Of a DNA stretch of 64,000 nt, positions 24,515-38,521 are shown piece by piece (positions within the stretch are counted from its first letter, which is position 1; each line of letters starts with the position of its first letter). Origin of the DNA: Rotaria socialis (Eukaryota; Rotifera; Eurotatoria; Philodinida; Philodinidae). The notes below the pieces were generated by a model. The model worked only from the letters and a program-made list of their open reading frames with translations, was not told where the DNA came from and did not search any database. The position numbers and the translations under genes were made by a program. The stretch covers positions 97,400 through 161,399 of the forward strand of contig CAJNYU010002132.1 in assembly GCA_905331475.1 (NCBI GenBank). Reading direction: 5' to 3'.

Positions 24515-27500
24515 GATTTGAGAGAAAAATCATTAACAAAAAAATAACTAAAATGATTAAGAAAAAGAAAAAAAATATAGAAATTAATTACTAATTTATC
24601 TTTAGTTTTTTTGTGATTTATTTTTCTTTTATTCGGTTTCATTTTTTTCCTCTTATTACTCACCATTATTTTCTATCAATTGAATTAACGTAGATAGATA
24701 TATATATGTAGGAAATAATCAGATAAACTGAAATCGGCTACTGAATATACGGTGGTGGTGATGGTGGGTGCTTGAAAAAGAGAAAATACAACACTGCTGA
24801 GAATCGTAGTGTTTATTTGAATATCAATATGAGAATAGAGGGATAGCTGTCGGTACTCGTGCTGGTTTTGAATGCAAATGAAATTCAGATTTGCCGCCGT
24901 CCGATGCTTCTTCTGTCAAGAAGTTGCTCTCTTTCTTCTATGGCCTAGTCGATGACAAGATAGCTTCTCTTTATTTGTGTATGTATGCATGCAACAAGTG
25001 CATCGAACGCGAGAGAGTGAGAGAAGCAAGAAAGAGGAGGAAAACGGGTTGGTTGATTGAAGGAGTAGGAACTTGAATTTTTTTGATTGGATAGTATGAC
25101 CTTTAGGGAGAGAAAAAAAAGAAGAAAAAGAATGATCGGATTCCTTTTCTTTTTTTTGCTTTTCTTCGCTTTTTTTTGATCGTTGCCATTGCGTGATTGA
25201 TGGATCTAATCGTATGTGTGTACACAAGACATTTCCTGTGTCACATAGAGAGGGACAGAGAGAGAGAGAGAGAAAGAAAAAAATGAAGAAATGATAGTGA
25301 AAAGAAACAAACAAACATATAGCAGATGGTTCGATCAGTTGGAGATCGTCTATTTGTAATTAGACAAGTCTAGAAAAAATACAACTTGAAAATTAAATTA
25401 GCTAGTTGTTTTTTCTGACTAGCTAGTCAAGATCAGAGATACGGGAAATTAGACTAATCGAGTTGTTCTTTGTCATCGTTCCTTGTATTGGATACAGTTA
25501 ATAGAGAAAAAAGAAAAGTTGATCAACGATCGACTCTAATTACAAGGCTTCTCTTCTCTTATCGAAAGAAAAGAAGCTAAAACTAATCCTTTTGCACCTT
25601 GATAAATGTACACACGACCTTTCCAACACCTATATTTCGTTTATAATGACGGATTTGGACGTTACGCTTTTTTTTGTTCCTCATTTCAACCTACACATTA
25701 TATTTATTATGAAAAACAATATATGGATATAGGTTTCACTGGTTTTGACTTGTTTGAGTTTTATTTTGTTCTCCCTTGATACCTTGAAAAAAGAGAAGCA
25801 TCACGCATACACACTCAAATAATCAACAGTTGGCACTTGCCCACCTTAAAACAAATATGGGAAACAAAGGAAAAAAGACACATAACAATACACAAACATA
25901 TGCACGTGCTAAGTCACAAGAGAATGAAATCTTCAATTCAATAATAAGCAAATAAAACTCGAAAATTTTCTTTTTCTGTGTTAAATGCATGATCACATTA
26001 TTATCTCTAGTCAGTCTTTTTTTCTTTTTGCATATATGCTAATTTTGCCCCTTCCTGTTGGATTCTTCTTCGAAGACAAGAAGAAGAGGAAGAATAACAA
26101 AAATCTCTCTACATATTGTTGTTAATACTATTCTATAGACTTTTTAGTTTATATTGATATCATTTAATCATATTCTTTTTTTTTAGTTTAGTAGTCTTCA
26201 AAAAGAAAAAATATTCATGCGGCATCGATCATATTTCTATTAGATCTATACAATACTACTCTTTATGGCTCACACATCTTGTTGACATTTTCTAGAAATT
26301 TACTGAAGCGAACTTTAATCGAATTAGAAATCTACACTGAATGGATACATAAACATTTATATATATATATATAAATGAAAGAAAAAAAAAACTTATATTC
26401 TATGTCAATAATCAATGATTTTAATTATGGTTTTTTTCCTAGAAAATAATTTGATTGGTCGTTTTCTTATTTGTCCAAAAGAGCAAAAAGAAGAAAACGA
26501 AATAGACTGCATGTCAATAAGTACCGATCTGATTTCGTTGAAAGAAAGAAAAAAAAAGAAGAAGAGATGACAGTAAGACGAAGAGTAAAGTCAAGCATGC
26601 ATATTTATATGAATTGAATTGATCTATTCATAAATATGCGCAGATGAACAAAAGAATAACAAGACAAGACTATCAATCATTTGTACAGTGAAGCAGATGA
26701 GTCCAATCAAGAGAACGGATGGCAATGGGTGGAGTCAACAAGATAAAGACGTGACGTACATCTATAAATGATTTTTATCAATTCGAAGAGAATTTTTCTT
26801 TTTAATTAGTTGATTGAGATAGAGTGAATAAAATTAACACTAGTGTTTTGTAGGAGTCAAAAAACAGACCGACTTTAACAAAAAAGAAAAAAACTATCTA
26901 TATATATATATATATATTTACTTGACGTATTAAAAAGCAATATTGTGAATATCAAAAAAATGAAACAAGCTAAAACATCATTCCATTGAGTTATTTTACC
27001 CTTTTGTTTTCTTCGTGTCTAATCTTATTAACCAATGATGACAAGCAATTGACGATACTCGAACTCTTCTTTCTTTTTCTATATATATTTCAATGTTTCA
27101 TCGGCTTTTATATGATATGATGGCTATTAAACAAAGATAGATCAATTTCAAGTGATGGCTTTATTTTTTACTCGCCGCACGCACGACTTGTTCCGTCATA
27201 TATATATATATAAATGTGCACATGTTCGTGTGAGTCTATGTCAGTAAACAGTAACTACTAGAACAAGTGGCAAATGATTGTCAATACTAATGGAACGCGA
27301 CCCATTTACTTGTTACTCGTTTATGACTCGTGTCAAATTACTCACTTTGAATTGTCATCAACATTATTGCTGTCAGTAGAGGACGCCCAATGACGTTCAA
27401 CCAATATATTTGAGTACCATAGAATTGTTCGAACATGTTGCAGATATCTTTCTAAAATATACTTGAAGAACATTGAATATGTCTATTCGATGAATCTCAA

Positions 27501-30210
27501 GCTGACTATTCGAAAAAGAAACAGTATGAAATCATTACTAAATTCTTGCCATTTGAAATGAAAGAAAATTTTTACTATGAGAATAAATTTCAGTTTATAC
27601 GAGTGATCGAAAGTCGTAAATTTTCACACGTACATGTTTCACTCTTATGAGTGTTACGAAACTAAAGACGATGACTTTTAGATTCATAAGATGTGGTTCC
27701 CTTTTTTTTCTTTAAAAAAAAGCCTTTTCGATCTTCCCAATAGAAACAAACTGAAAATATATGTTGATTAGCATATCTTGCAAACACTATGAAAACATTT
27801 CGAACTTTTCTCTTAACGTGACATGAAAAGTGCTTACATTAAATCAAAGTCAAGTTTAGAGAAATTTTATACACACATGTATAAAGCAAAAATTTCAATG
27901 TCGAACAAATTTTCAATCTACTTCTCCCTATATTGAACAAAAGGTATTCCGAAAGTTCTAGACATACTCAAAGTTCAAATCACTGCCGTGCATGTCTTTG
28001 AAAAAAAATTAATTTCGTAGAATTTCTTTCTACCGCCTAGTTTTCCGATTACAATTAGATACTTAAGTAAAACAGAAAAAACATTTCCGTCTTAGAAAAA
28101 AAGGTAAGTCTATTTACATCCGGTCAGATCAACTTCTATAGGTGAATAACACCACAATGGAAATCGAATCTACATTTCAACTTTCTATTTTATTTTAAAA
28201 CTAGTCAACAATGAAAGAACTAAGGTTATTTTTAAAAACTTCTACGAATCTTCTATCATCGAAGGTGTAGAATATATACATATATCAGATTTATATTTAA
28301 AATTATGAAAATCTTTCTTACCACGTAATAAAGTCGATGAATATCATCCTTCTTCTTTTACATCTTTCGTCTTGCATTTATCGAGAAAACTCGAGAAAGT
28401 GACAACGAAAAAAGAAGAGAAGAGAGAACTGCAGAGAGAAGAATTATCATAAACTGAATGCAATAAAATGAATATACATACTATTTGCATACATAACGGA
28501 GTGCGCGGACACGAGCTCCTGTTCGCTTCTCAGCTATGAGAAGATGCAAGATTGTTACGTTCACGGCGCGAGGAAGAGAAAAAAAGAATTTTTAAGACAT
28601 TGCCTAATGAGATCAAATTTGAATTTGAATATATATGCATATTCTCTTCTTATTTCATTACTTAGTGTACAAAAAAAAAGAAAGCCGATCATTCTTTTCT
28701 ACTTGTAAAAATTGTCCGAAACGATGGCAATAGAAAATAATCATAAAGAAAAATAATTCATTCAATTCTTTATGTGTCTTGTTTATTCGATAAATAGATA
28801 ATCATAGTTCAATAGACCACAACAATAAAATAATACCTTTTGTAATACGAAACAGAGCATTCACCATATTCGATGATAGTTGTCAGCGACAAATCATATA
28901 AAACATGTAGCTTTTCATTTCGTCTCATTTTTTTTTGCTGTCTAATTGATTATGCATACATCATCTCTGCTTCTGTCGTCGTCGTCGTCGTCGTCGTCGT
29001 CATCATTATCATCATATTATATGACCTCACACTGATTTTTTATTCATGTAAATTTTCTTTTTCTACATCATTGATATATATATAAATAAATGCTGATCTG
29101 ATGGTCATTATTATTGCAGACAAGAGATCGGTTATAGTCTACTTGCTGAAAAGAGTGCGACCGAGAAAGAATCCTTCTTTTGAATGCTAATTTCAACAAA
29201 TGTATTCTTACAGATTCCATCACTTTTGTTTAGCAACACCATCATGATTTGTCGTAGAAGAAAAAGAAAGTAAGACATGATATTTATTTTTAAAGATGAT
29301 ACACCTCGATTCTTCACGTAAGATTCGAGGGTTTACCATTATTTATATTCTAGTTAATCATTAGTAAAAATTAACAAGTGAAAAGAAAACGGTATAGACG
29401 ATCATCTAGTCTTATAAAAGAATCATTATAGCATGTTGAAAACTCCACTTATGATTTGGATTTACTGAATAAATTTGTCTTTCTTTTTTATTGAGTATTC
29501 GCGAGGATATTACATTTAAATTTTGATTATAGTATTAATCGAAAATAGACATATATCCATTCATACATAAGAGTAATTCGAACTCATATTCATAGGAAAA
29601 CAAGAGCTTTCTGATTATCATGTTGATTAATGCGAAAAACATGACAATGACTTAGCATTTTTTGTCTATCACAGATCCTGTATTGTTGTAGCAAATAATT
29701 CAGTTATGTCAAAAGTTAATTTATGTGAATTGATGAAAACTAGGCGAAGAATTTCATAGACATAAATAGATGTCTATACGATACATAGACTATGAACTTT
29801 TTCTATGCACTCATATTCTAATCCCATTTGATCAAGATGATTACATTAACTTCGAATATATACTTACAAAAAAATTTCCTATTATATCAATACACAGCGA
29901 AAGAAAGTACAAACGCACGAAAGCATTGCTTTCATCTCGTCCTTATCCTAAGGACTGCCCACTTGAGATCAGATAAAATTATAACCATGATCTTCATTTA
30001 ACATCCCAGGGCGATTATTATGCCCATTGAAAACAATGACTCATCATAACAGTATTTTTGAATATAAGATTGCTGTTCTCAGACAAACTGAAAAAAAAGA
30101 AATGTGTTCTTTACATATTTTATTTTTATTATGTACACTTCAAGGCCCACTTTGACCTTTATTTTCTAATATTTATTTTCATTCTTGACAAATTATACAA
30201 ACAAGATAAA
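24515..30210. other. 5.7-kb non-coding region upstream of the POU gene
   Basis: The longest unique-looking gene-free stretch in an otherwise compact window, lying 5' of a developmental transcription factor. It contains AG-rich and (TA)n simple repeats (for example near 25255-25275, 26355, 26900, 27200) and a GTC microsatellite, but no transposon, RNA gene or believable coding frame. A regulatory role for the POU gene is inference from context. The first few hundred bases should include 5' UTR and promoter. Confidence 0.5.
28975..29015. repeat. (GTC)n/(ATC)n microsatellite
   Basis: About nine uninterrupted GTC units followed by degenerate CAT/ATC units. It translates to a poly-Val frame on the plus strand, which I regard as an artefact. 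Confidence 0.85.
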
Positions 30211-31603
30211 TCAATCAAATTCATTTTCTTTTATTGAATAGCGACATACACAAACAGCTAATATCAATGCAGTTAACTAAAAATGGAAAATAAAATTTTC
30301 AATTTACAAAATAAAATTCATACCTCATACAGTGCAACACCAATTCCAACGCCAACAATATATCTTGAATAGACATTTATATATTTATTAATTGCTTGAA
30401 AACATCCAACTTGATATGAATCAATTTCAAGGCACACTCCATTTAATAAATGAGTACAACATGACAATGGAAGATTACGATCCGACATTTTATAATTGAT
30501 AGTATTAAAAAAATCCGATGAACCATCGATACCACAACATTCAAACTAAAGAGATATTTTTTTTTTTAAAGAAGTTTGTAATCATTTCAAAAAAATACTT
30601 TTCTAATGTATTGAGAAAAAAACATTTGTTCGAAAGAAACAGATGATTCAGTTGAAATCCTACCTGTGAATTTTTCATCAATTTCAGTTCATTCATATTG
30701 ACGGACTTTAACTAGTGACCTACAATCTCAATTGTTTAATATTTAATCTTAATCTAAGCCTCATACAGTCACTTCATTTCACATGCAGTCATGTATAATA
30801 GATGAGATCCTTCTGTTACTTTTCTTCGTCATCTACCTGTTTATGAATGATATCCAAATCATATTCAAAATGTTGTGGTGTCGAATAATTATATTTTAAA
30901 AGTCGAATTTTTAATTTTTTTGATAGCCGATGATTCCATTCATCACTTAATAATACCGTATACATAGCAACAATCAATTCGCTACCCATCACAAGTATAA
31001 TACAGAATACATACTAACAAAAAATAAAATAAAATTCTTAATTCATTAACATTCGAAGTCTACTTACGATGCCAAGTAAATATCGAGATTCTCGAACAGA
31101 ACCACAACAACCAAGTAAACCAATAATAAAGATAAATGCGCCAATGCCAATTAGAATATAACCAATGTTATGAATAGATGGTACAAATTGAGAATCATAA
31201 GATAGAATTGCAAATAATTGACGGAAATCATGTTTATACAAAATAAGAATTCCAAAACTTAAAAAAGCACCGCCAGATAACTAAAAATAAAACATTTTAC
31301 AATTGAATGAATATTTTTTTAATAAAATTCAATGTAATCATGCATTCATAATCGATCAATAAAATGTTCTTAACAATTCAATAACCGTGAAAACAATATA
31401 TATATATTTTTTTTTATACACTTGATTGAATAGAAAAATGTAAATTATAAAAAGAAGTATGATTTTTTAATTCAATCGAAAAAAATGCATAACCGATCGA
31501 TTAGGTCAAATAGATTTCTGAGAAAATATATTCAATATCTTACCCAAATAATTAAATTAAAGAATAAGAGAAAATATTTCGCACATAAACAGCAGGCCAT
31601 CAT
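30211..31603 (-). CDS. Tetraspanin
   Basis: Four-pass membrane organiser protein. Five exons, all phase 0 (31544-31603, 31068-31280, 30837-31013, 30324-30545, 30211-30276) give 245 residues. Exon 1 supplies the palmitoylatable N-terminus MMACCLCAKYFLLFFNLI and part of TM1. TM2 leads into GLLGCCGSVRESR. The large extracellular loop has the CCG signature (FECCGIDG), a second CC pair (PLSCC), GVC and GC, six cysteines in all. TM4 ends with a short cytosolic tail. Exon 1 was found by searching upstream for a short ATG exon ending in a GT donor; its 20 codons join in frame with TM1 continuing LSGGAFLSFG. The start could be either of two adjacent ATGs. Confidence 0.93.
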
Positions 31604-33933
31604 TGATAATCTGATTGTTACAGTCGAAAATTTCTGGTGTAAGATAGAGAAAGGAGAAGAAGAAAAAGCTCCGATGACCAATTGTTACAAATGTCAAGTG
31701 TCAATGGCGGACGAAGAGCGAGCGAAATGATGCTATGCTTCGTCTCTCTTTCACGCGACAATTAGAAGGAGAACGCCACACTATTGCTATTGTCCGTTCA
31801 CCTTCGACGACAACAAGGTCTGTGCAAATAAGCAAAAAGGAAGAACAACGGCGAACCATAGGATGAAGTTCATTCTTCTTCTCTCTTCTTCTTTTTTTTG
31901 TTCTCTGTCCATTACTTTTAAATGTTAAGCCATTGTGCATATTGAATGAGTTTCTTTAGATGCTGCTAGTAACGCTGTCGCCCTCAATTATTAAAATATG
32001 AAAAAAATATACGTGTATACGCAAAGAAAGAGAGAGAGAGAAAGAATGACATGAATTAATCGAGAGCAGTGACCGGTGTCTTTCTTTATTTCTTCCCTAA
32101 TGGATTGAAGTCAAAATGACCTGTATTGTACAGGAGAGAGAGAGAAGGAATGATTTGTTTCCTTTTTCTTCTTCTTCCAAGAAAAGAAATTGTTCTAACG
32201 CACAATAGTGTTATTAACATTGAAAAGAAAAAAAAAACAGGAAATGAACAAATGTGCCCATTGAGAATTGATATAAATCTTCTGTGTGTTGAGTTAAAAA
32301 CTTGATTTAGAATACATATGCTCATGGTTCTTTTTTCAAACTATTTCCATTGGTAGACAAAGCGGAAACAGTAAAAATAGTCTTTTGACATCACCTAAAT
32401 CTGGTGTAAATTTTAAATTAAACAAAGGCTCGTTCAGCGTTGAATAGCAGTAATGGTCTATTATCATGTACAAGTTACTGTTCACAGAAGGAGATAATGT
32501 AGCGTTGACATTTTTGTAATGAGATAGTAATATGAAATTTTACAAAGAAACACGTCCTTTTTGCTTTATTACACTTATTATTCTACATTCTAATTATGTC
32601 TAACAGGACGCGTGCCCTACATATCAATTAGATGTCATCTGCTACCGATGGCAATCATATTTTTTACTAAAGAAAAATCATGAGTCATAAAACAAAGCAA
32701 GAAAAAAATACATACATAGCTGAATCTAGAAGCATTCATTTTACTGACATACTCTATCGGAAGACAATTCTTGTACCATTAAATGAGTTAGACTTACGTT
32801 ATAAAGTGAACTTGTAATTAGAGGTGTCAGCCGAAGGGTTGAACGGCGACGGCGGGCAACAATTTTCAATTTTTGAAGATTTCCAGCGACTCGTTATTTG
32901 AATGAGTAATGTCTTCAGCGGCGGCTGCTACAAATTCTTAAAATCTTTTTCACAGCGGCGGCGTCGGCTGATATTTGTAAGTCCTTATGTGGCGGCGGCG
33001 GCTCAGTTAAGAATTCACTGACGAAAATTAAAAGAAAAATGTTCGATTCGATCGCATATGTACTAATGTCAGCGGCGGCTCAGTCGTACGGCTGACACCT
33101 CTACTTGTAATGATATAATTTCTAAAGTTGATTGGACAAATTCTGAAATTAGAGGAAGACATACTTCAGTGAGTGTATTCGTTATTGAAAAGTGCGCATA
33201 AAGAAATGTAGATTGGAAATAATTTAATAAATACGACAGTGTGACTTTGAGTGATGATGAGCTTGGTCCTGGCTTCTATTGAAATAGATAACCACCTAGT
33301 TGAAATGATTTTTTGTCAACAATCAACTATAGTGGACACTCTATGTATCATTTGAAAACATCGTGAGTATGATCGAGATCAACATATAGAGTAATATTGT
33401 TTAACTATAAAAGAGCGAAAGATTGGTTATATCCTAAATAAGTAGAGCCAAACAAAGCACAGTGTTCATTATCGATGTCAAGGAGAAAGAAATTTCTTTT
33501 TCATTTTAAGATCTATAATCTATAAATATAGCATTCATTTGAAATATCCTTACACAGTTCGAATGATACTTTTATTGTATGATGAAACTATAGAGTTCAA
33601 ATAGATATTAGTTGGGTTTGTCGGCGTTGAAGCGAGATATAATTTGAGTTAGTCTTTGTTTCATTCATACTCAATAGTAGTTCGTTACTAAAGTTACACT
33701 TCCAGGTTTGATAAAAATCCAAATTTTGAGTTTTGGATATCATAATTTAGTACAAATAGGCTTGTAATGTAAAAACCTATATTGCCGATTACAAATGATT
33801 TTCATCCGCAAATAGCATTACTGTTATTCATTCTTTTCATTCTAATGCATATTTTTTTTATTTAATTAATAAAACGAATACATGAAACCTTGCATGTTTT
33901 ATTAAAGTTCTGAAACGGAGAGAAAACACGAGT
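31604..33933. other. Intergenic region with one hAT-type MITE
   Basis: 2.3 kb between the tetraspanin 5' end and the SLC43-like 3' end. It has AG/CT-rich low-complexity stretches near 32020-32180 and the 285-bp MITE at 32819-33103. No coding gene supported. Confidence 0.5.
32811..33111. mobile_element. 285-bp non-autonomous hAT-type element with perfect TIRs and TSD
   Basis: The element 32819-33103 has perfect 15-bp terminal inverted repeats, TAGAGGTGTCAGCCG at the left and its complement at the right, flanked by an exact 8-bp duplication CTTGTAAT (32811-32818 and 33104-33111). The interior carries several separate CGGCGGCGG-type clusters, striking in AT-rich surroundings. There is no coding potential. 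TIR and duplication size fit hAT. Confidence 0.93.
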
Positions 33934-36378
33934 TCAAAATCGTGTATTTTTCAGGTAATAACCATTCAAGTCTTTTTTTCTTTGTTTAAAATATCTAATC
34001 CATACTTGAACTAAATGCGATCCCATGACAACAACTAATGCTATTATAACTAACCATGCCTAAATAAAAAAATAAAGAAATATGTCTTAGTGATCTAAAA
34101 TGTAACTTACTCTCCATGCTGCAGTAATCGGATCAGTTAATTTAATAAGTCCAAACTGTACGAAAGTAACAGCTCCAACAATAGTCCACATGATTCCAGT
34201 TAATCGACCGATATATGCAGATGGAAAACTTCAAATGAAAATATTATTGATGTAAAGATATAAATAAAGAACGTACAATGTTGATATAACAGCTTGACAT
34301 GCAGCCACGATTGTTGCTCGTGATAGACAATTTATTATTAATAATGGAATAAGAATATTCGATGATAAAAATATTGGAATAATACACAAAATAATATTCA
34401 ATAGCCATGAGCCCGTTTCAACAAGTGCAACATTCAAGAATTTTTGTGTTTTACCTCAAATATTAATTTAACATATTTCGCTTATTCAATAGTAAATTTA
34501 CTTTTGCTAGCATTATATCCAAGTAAAAATCCATTGATTGGACAAATTATGATTGAGGACAATGTGGAAACATTGTATGCAAATGTATATTTATTTGCTA
34601 AAATATTTAATGAAAAGTATATATTTTACGCGATAGAATATAATGCAAATTCGGTTGAAATGCGATGTTACGTTAACAATGGGATCAAAATTGTACCTAC
34701 TATTTTAAATTCTAATTTAAAATTTTTACTGAGCATCACTCATCATTCGCTCGATATGTAAGAAATTGTTTTTCTGTGAATATCTTGCTTGAACTTCACT
34801 AGCCCAAAAAAAAAGCAAGACAATAGGATTAGGAGTTGTCACCATCCATTATAACTATCATTTTAATCATTGCTTTCTTCTCTTTTCCTTCGCTTGATAA
34901 AGGTCAAAAGCAGAACAAAAACCTCCCCTACACTAATAGAAGGCCTGCCAGTAAAACCCGTTGGATAGAATCCGAGTGAAAACAAGTCCGTATCCTAAAA
35001 TATTGAACTCTACTTATCAGGATAGCCTTTTAGTTTTATCTTATTCGTAGAAAATATATTGCCTACTTCAAAAATTTAAAACTGCCCATTGAATGTAACT
35101 TTTCAGCTCTACAAAAAAAAGGACACAGCTGCACTACTGAGAAATTAAAAAAGATTCTACAGACTATGATATTTCAATGTGATCAAAGGATTTATGATTT
35201 TTCGAGAGAAAAGTTTCGAACCGTATATTATTATAAATACCTAATGATTCATCATCTCCTGTAATATATGTAATAAATGGTTCCCAAAAAACCGAAAGAA
35301 ATACACTTGGAATTAAAACAATACTTAGAAATAAAACAACTAAGATATACAATGGACTTCGAAGATTTTTCCATAGAGTATTTCGATTTGATTCCTCTAA
35401 AATACAAAAGAAAATATGACGTTTTTTGTTTTAGCAAAACTTTGCTTTTATACCTTCATCTGCTACTTCGAGATGAATATCAAATTTATAGGGTAGTTTA
35501 AGAAATGAATATTTCCAATCAAGAAATAAAAATGACGTTAAAAACATTATTAAACCAAATGCTAACCAAATATAAGCTAAATGACTCAATTCCATTTTCC
35601 CATTGTCAATTAATACCTGTGGAAAAACGGCTTTTCATTATTCATTGAAAATTATTTTAAAAGATAAGTCTTTACTTGAAATACTGAAAACCACATTGTA
35701 GATGAAATTCCAGCTCCAGCTAATAATGATGCTACAAATGCGCGTGATGTTGAAAAATAATTTGATGATGCATAAGTTGTTATTACAACTACGATTCCAC
35801 TCAATGATGAAAATACGCAATGAATGTATAACAGATAATCGCGGCCTTAAATTTCATTCATTTCAATTTAAAAAAGAAAAAGAAATACTCTGCTTTTCCC
35901 AGCTACCTGGCTTCAACAATGCTAATGATACCCATCCAATGATATGACATATTCTTGAAACAGACAAACAAACATAATCAAAATAAAATTTCCCAAGACA
36001 AAAGACTCATTACATGGAAATTAATTTAACAAAACGACAACCGAATTTATCGATAAGGATTCCAACAAAAAACGATGGTAAATCAAAGAAAGCAATTCCC
36101 AGTGTCAAAGCATTCTTGAATAGAAAGTTAAATAGTATTTTATCAAAAACAATCATCTACAATGAACTAGTTACTTGATATTGTGTGAGCTGTTCTACAC
36201 ATGAGCCCGCTGTTGTTGGTGTTGATGAACATAGATTTTCATAGATTTTATTTCGAGATAAAACTTTAAAAATAGCTTGAAAACCATAGATCGTTCCGCC
36301 AAGAAGATTCATTTCTACCAATAACAACAATACACCTAACCATTTTCGATAAACATGCTTCTCTCTGGGAGTATCCAT
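33934..36378 (-). CDS. SLC43-like major-facilitator transporter
   Basis: Multi-pass plasma-membrane transporter of the SLC43 group (LAT3/LAT4/SLC43A3: facilitated transport of large neutral amino acids or nucleobases). Ten exons join in phase to 452 residues: 36175-36378, 36014-36114, 35907-35953, 35676-35845, 35454-35616, 35241-35396, 34502-34597, 34277-34454, 34111-34228, 33934-34059. Markers: TM1 with GGTIYGFQAIFKV, the loop ENLCSSTP, NALTLGIAFFDLPSFFVGIL then DKFGCR (the MFS loop 2-3), CPINGFLLGYNASK, and FPSAYIGRLTGIMWTIVGAV near the end, matching the FPSEHFGKLFG region of SLC43A3. The 643-nt intron 34598-35240 is unusually long here. Substrate cannot be told from the sequence. Confidence 0.87.
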
Positions 36379-38096
36379 TGTTATTGTTTTGAATTATCTT
36401 GAAAAATGAAAATGTTTCATATTTTATTGGGTTAACCTTTATCAGAAAAAAATCCTCGAATGACATTTCTTATTTGACAGATTTAACATTTTCTTTTCTC
36501 CTCTTTTTTTTTGTCTTTGTCATGAGATCAATCATTCAACAATTTTCAAAGAATCTCAATAGATCATTGTACACGTGTATTGGTTGATGTTATCATTAAT
36601 TATTCTCTCTAGAATAGAGGAACTCAATTGCTTTTTTCTTACAAATATTGAGAAAATTACTGAGACAAATGCGGATGTGTTTATCTGTTTGAATAAAAGC
36701 AAAAGAAAGAAAAGAAAATCGATCTTTGAGAATGATTATTTGCTTTTGACTGATCTTCCCATATTCATGGTAGGATAGAATAGCAAAATTCGTTTATTTA
36801 ACTAACACATCATGACCTAAAAAATGATGAGCTACGATGTTCAACATTACGAATGAAATCTTTATATTTCACTAAGAAAATATATTAATATTAACAAACC
36901 TAATATATGCACAACTTTAGTACTACTATGTGTTGTGTTAATCAAAATCAAAATTGTCTTGGAATATAAGTCATGTCTAACATGAAATGGTTTCAAAACG
37001 TGTTTATCACGTATTTAATCAACGTTTTGCCTTGAGAATTTATGGAAAAACTATTTTAGGTCTTGATTACTTTATAAATATGCGAATAATTGCTCAAATA
37101 TTATCGAGAATTCTTTACTCAATGTCTGAGAAGTGAAAAATAATATTACATTCACATGTTGACTAATTACTAGAAATCTTTGAAGCTTGTGCTAATCTTA
37201 TTATAAAGATTCATCAATAACCATAACTTCGAAGTTGAATGGTGTCCCAAATATAAGTGTAGCCTCCTTGGTTGAGGTTTCTTTAGTATTGTATAAATAT
37301 CCGGACACTTTATACAAAATCGAAACTGTTAGTAATCGTTGCCTTTTTAACTGCAAAGTATCTTTTTAAAATATTTCTTCAAAATAAACAAAGTGTTATG
37401 TTGGCAGTACGAGTACTGACTGCAGTGCTTTGGATGTTACTCAAGAGGAAACTTGCTTACATCCACTTTTTTTGAAAAATAAAAATCTTATGATGAGATT
37501 AAATTCACAATAAGTATTAACCCATTGAAAGCATTCGATCATTTTTGAATTCGACTACCACTGGTGCAATAATCTTGTATAAGCGGTTATCAGGTACGTT
37601 TATATTGATGGTTTGCTTCATCTGAAAAACAAACCTTCACAACAGAATAATAATAATGTTTTTTAAAACTTTATCTGAGTAACAATCAGTTATTAATTGA
37701 AAAATGAATATAAATTAGTAAGATTTTTTATCCAGTAATATGCATCGTTTTTTTTTCATGAATCAAAAATACGTAAGTAACCTGCTAGATCATGTAAACA
37801 AAATTATCGAAAATCATGCATGACTTTTTCTCAAGCTACGTTCTAAACTTGTTTATTCAGGCGGGACGTCGAAAAATATGATTGGCGACTAATTTGCTTT
37901 CGATGCAAAAAATTCTGCGTAAACAAGTGTAACTAGTAAAGAAACCATGATTTATTTGCACGGTTGAATAATTTGTATATATGTCGGTGTTGATATTAGT
38001 CAACATAAAATTAGATATATAAAAGGTAGCAGTTATTGTCATACATCATTTATTAATTTCAAATCAAGTTCTATTACTTTTTTTATCATATAAAAT
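36379..38096. other. Intergenic region with a promoter at its right end
   Basis: 1.7 kb of AT-rich sequence between the SLC43-like start and the glycine-rich gene. No gene or clear repeat was seen apart from the TATA box listed separately. Confidence 0.45.
38016..38025 (+). promoter_or_regulatory. TATA box of the glycine-rich gene
   Basis: TATATAAAAG lies about 72-81 bp before the ATG at 38097, at the right distance for a start site leaving a 5' leader of about 45-50 nt. It is the clearest core-promoter element in the window. Confidence 0.65.
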
Positions 38097-38476
38097 ATGT
38101 TCGGTGGTCAAAGTGGAGGAATGGGAGAAATGGCATCAGATTTCCTGATCAATCGGTTTGTTCCTGGAGGATTGAATAGTAAGTTAATATAGTGATTTTA
38201 TTTCGTTATCCTACATGTAATATATAAGGTCCAATGGGTATGATTGCTGATAATATGATTGGTGGAAATCCAAATGGTGGTATGAACTACGGAGGGATGG
38301 GAGGTGGATATGGAGGGATGGGAAGTGGATATGGAGGAATGGGAGGTGGATATGGAGGAATGGGAGGTGGATATGGAGGAATGGGTGGTGGATATGGAGG
38401 AATGGGTGGTGGATTTCAGGGTCATCACCACGGAGGTCAACAAGGTGGATATGGTAATAATTATGGTTATTTTTAA
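38097..38476 (+). CDS. Small glycine-rich repeat protein
   Basis: Two exons (38097-38178, 38229-38476; 50-nt intron, phase 1) give 109 residues. The N-terminus MFGGQSGGMGEMASDFLINR is followed by VPGGLNSPMGMIADNMIGG, then a run of the heptapeptide GGYGGMG (six tandem copies with G/S exchanges, encoded by a 21-bp DNA repeat), then an FQGHHHGGQQGGYGNNYGYF tail. There is no signal peptide or membrane span. Composition (Gly, Tyr, Met, Asn, Gln) is that of a low-complexity, phase-separating or structural protein; function unknown. A strong TATA box, compact structure and a close poly(A) signal suggest high, regulated expression (inference). Confidence 0.8.
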
Positions 38477-38521
38477 TTGTATGAAGCCATTCATTGAAAT
38501 TTTGTTTTCATAATGACTTAA

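Noticed and set aside
28873-29085. 70-residue frame with a poly-Val run
   Set aside because: Translation of the GTC microsatellite; no other coding signal.
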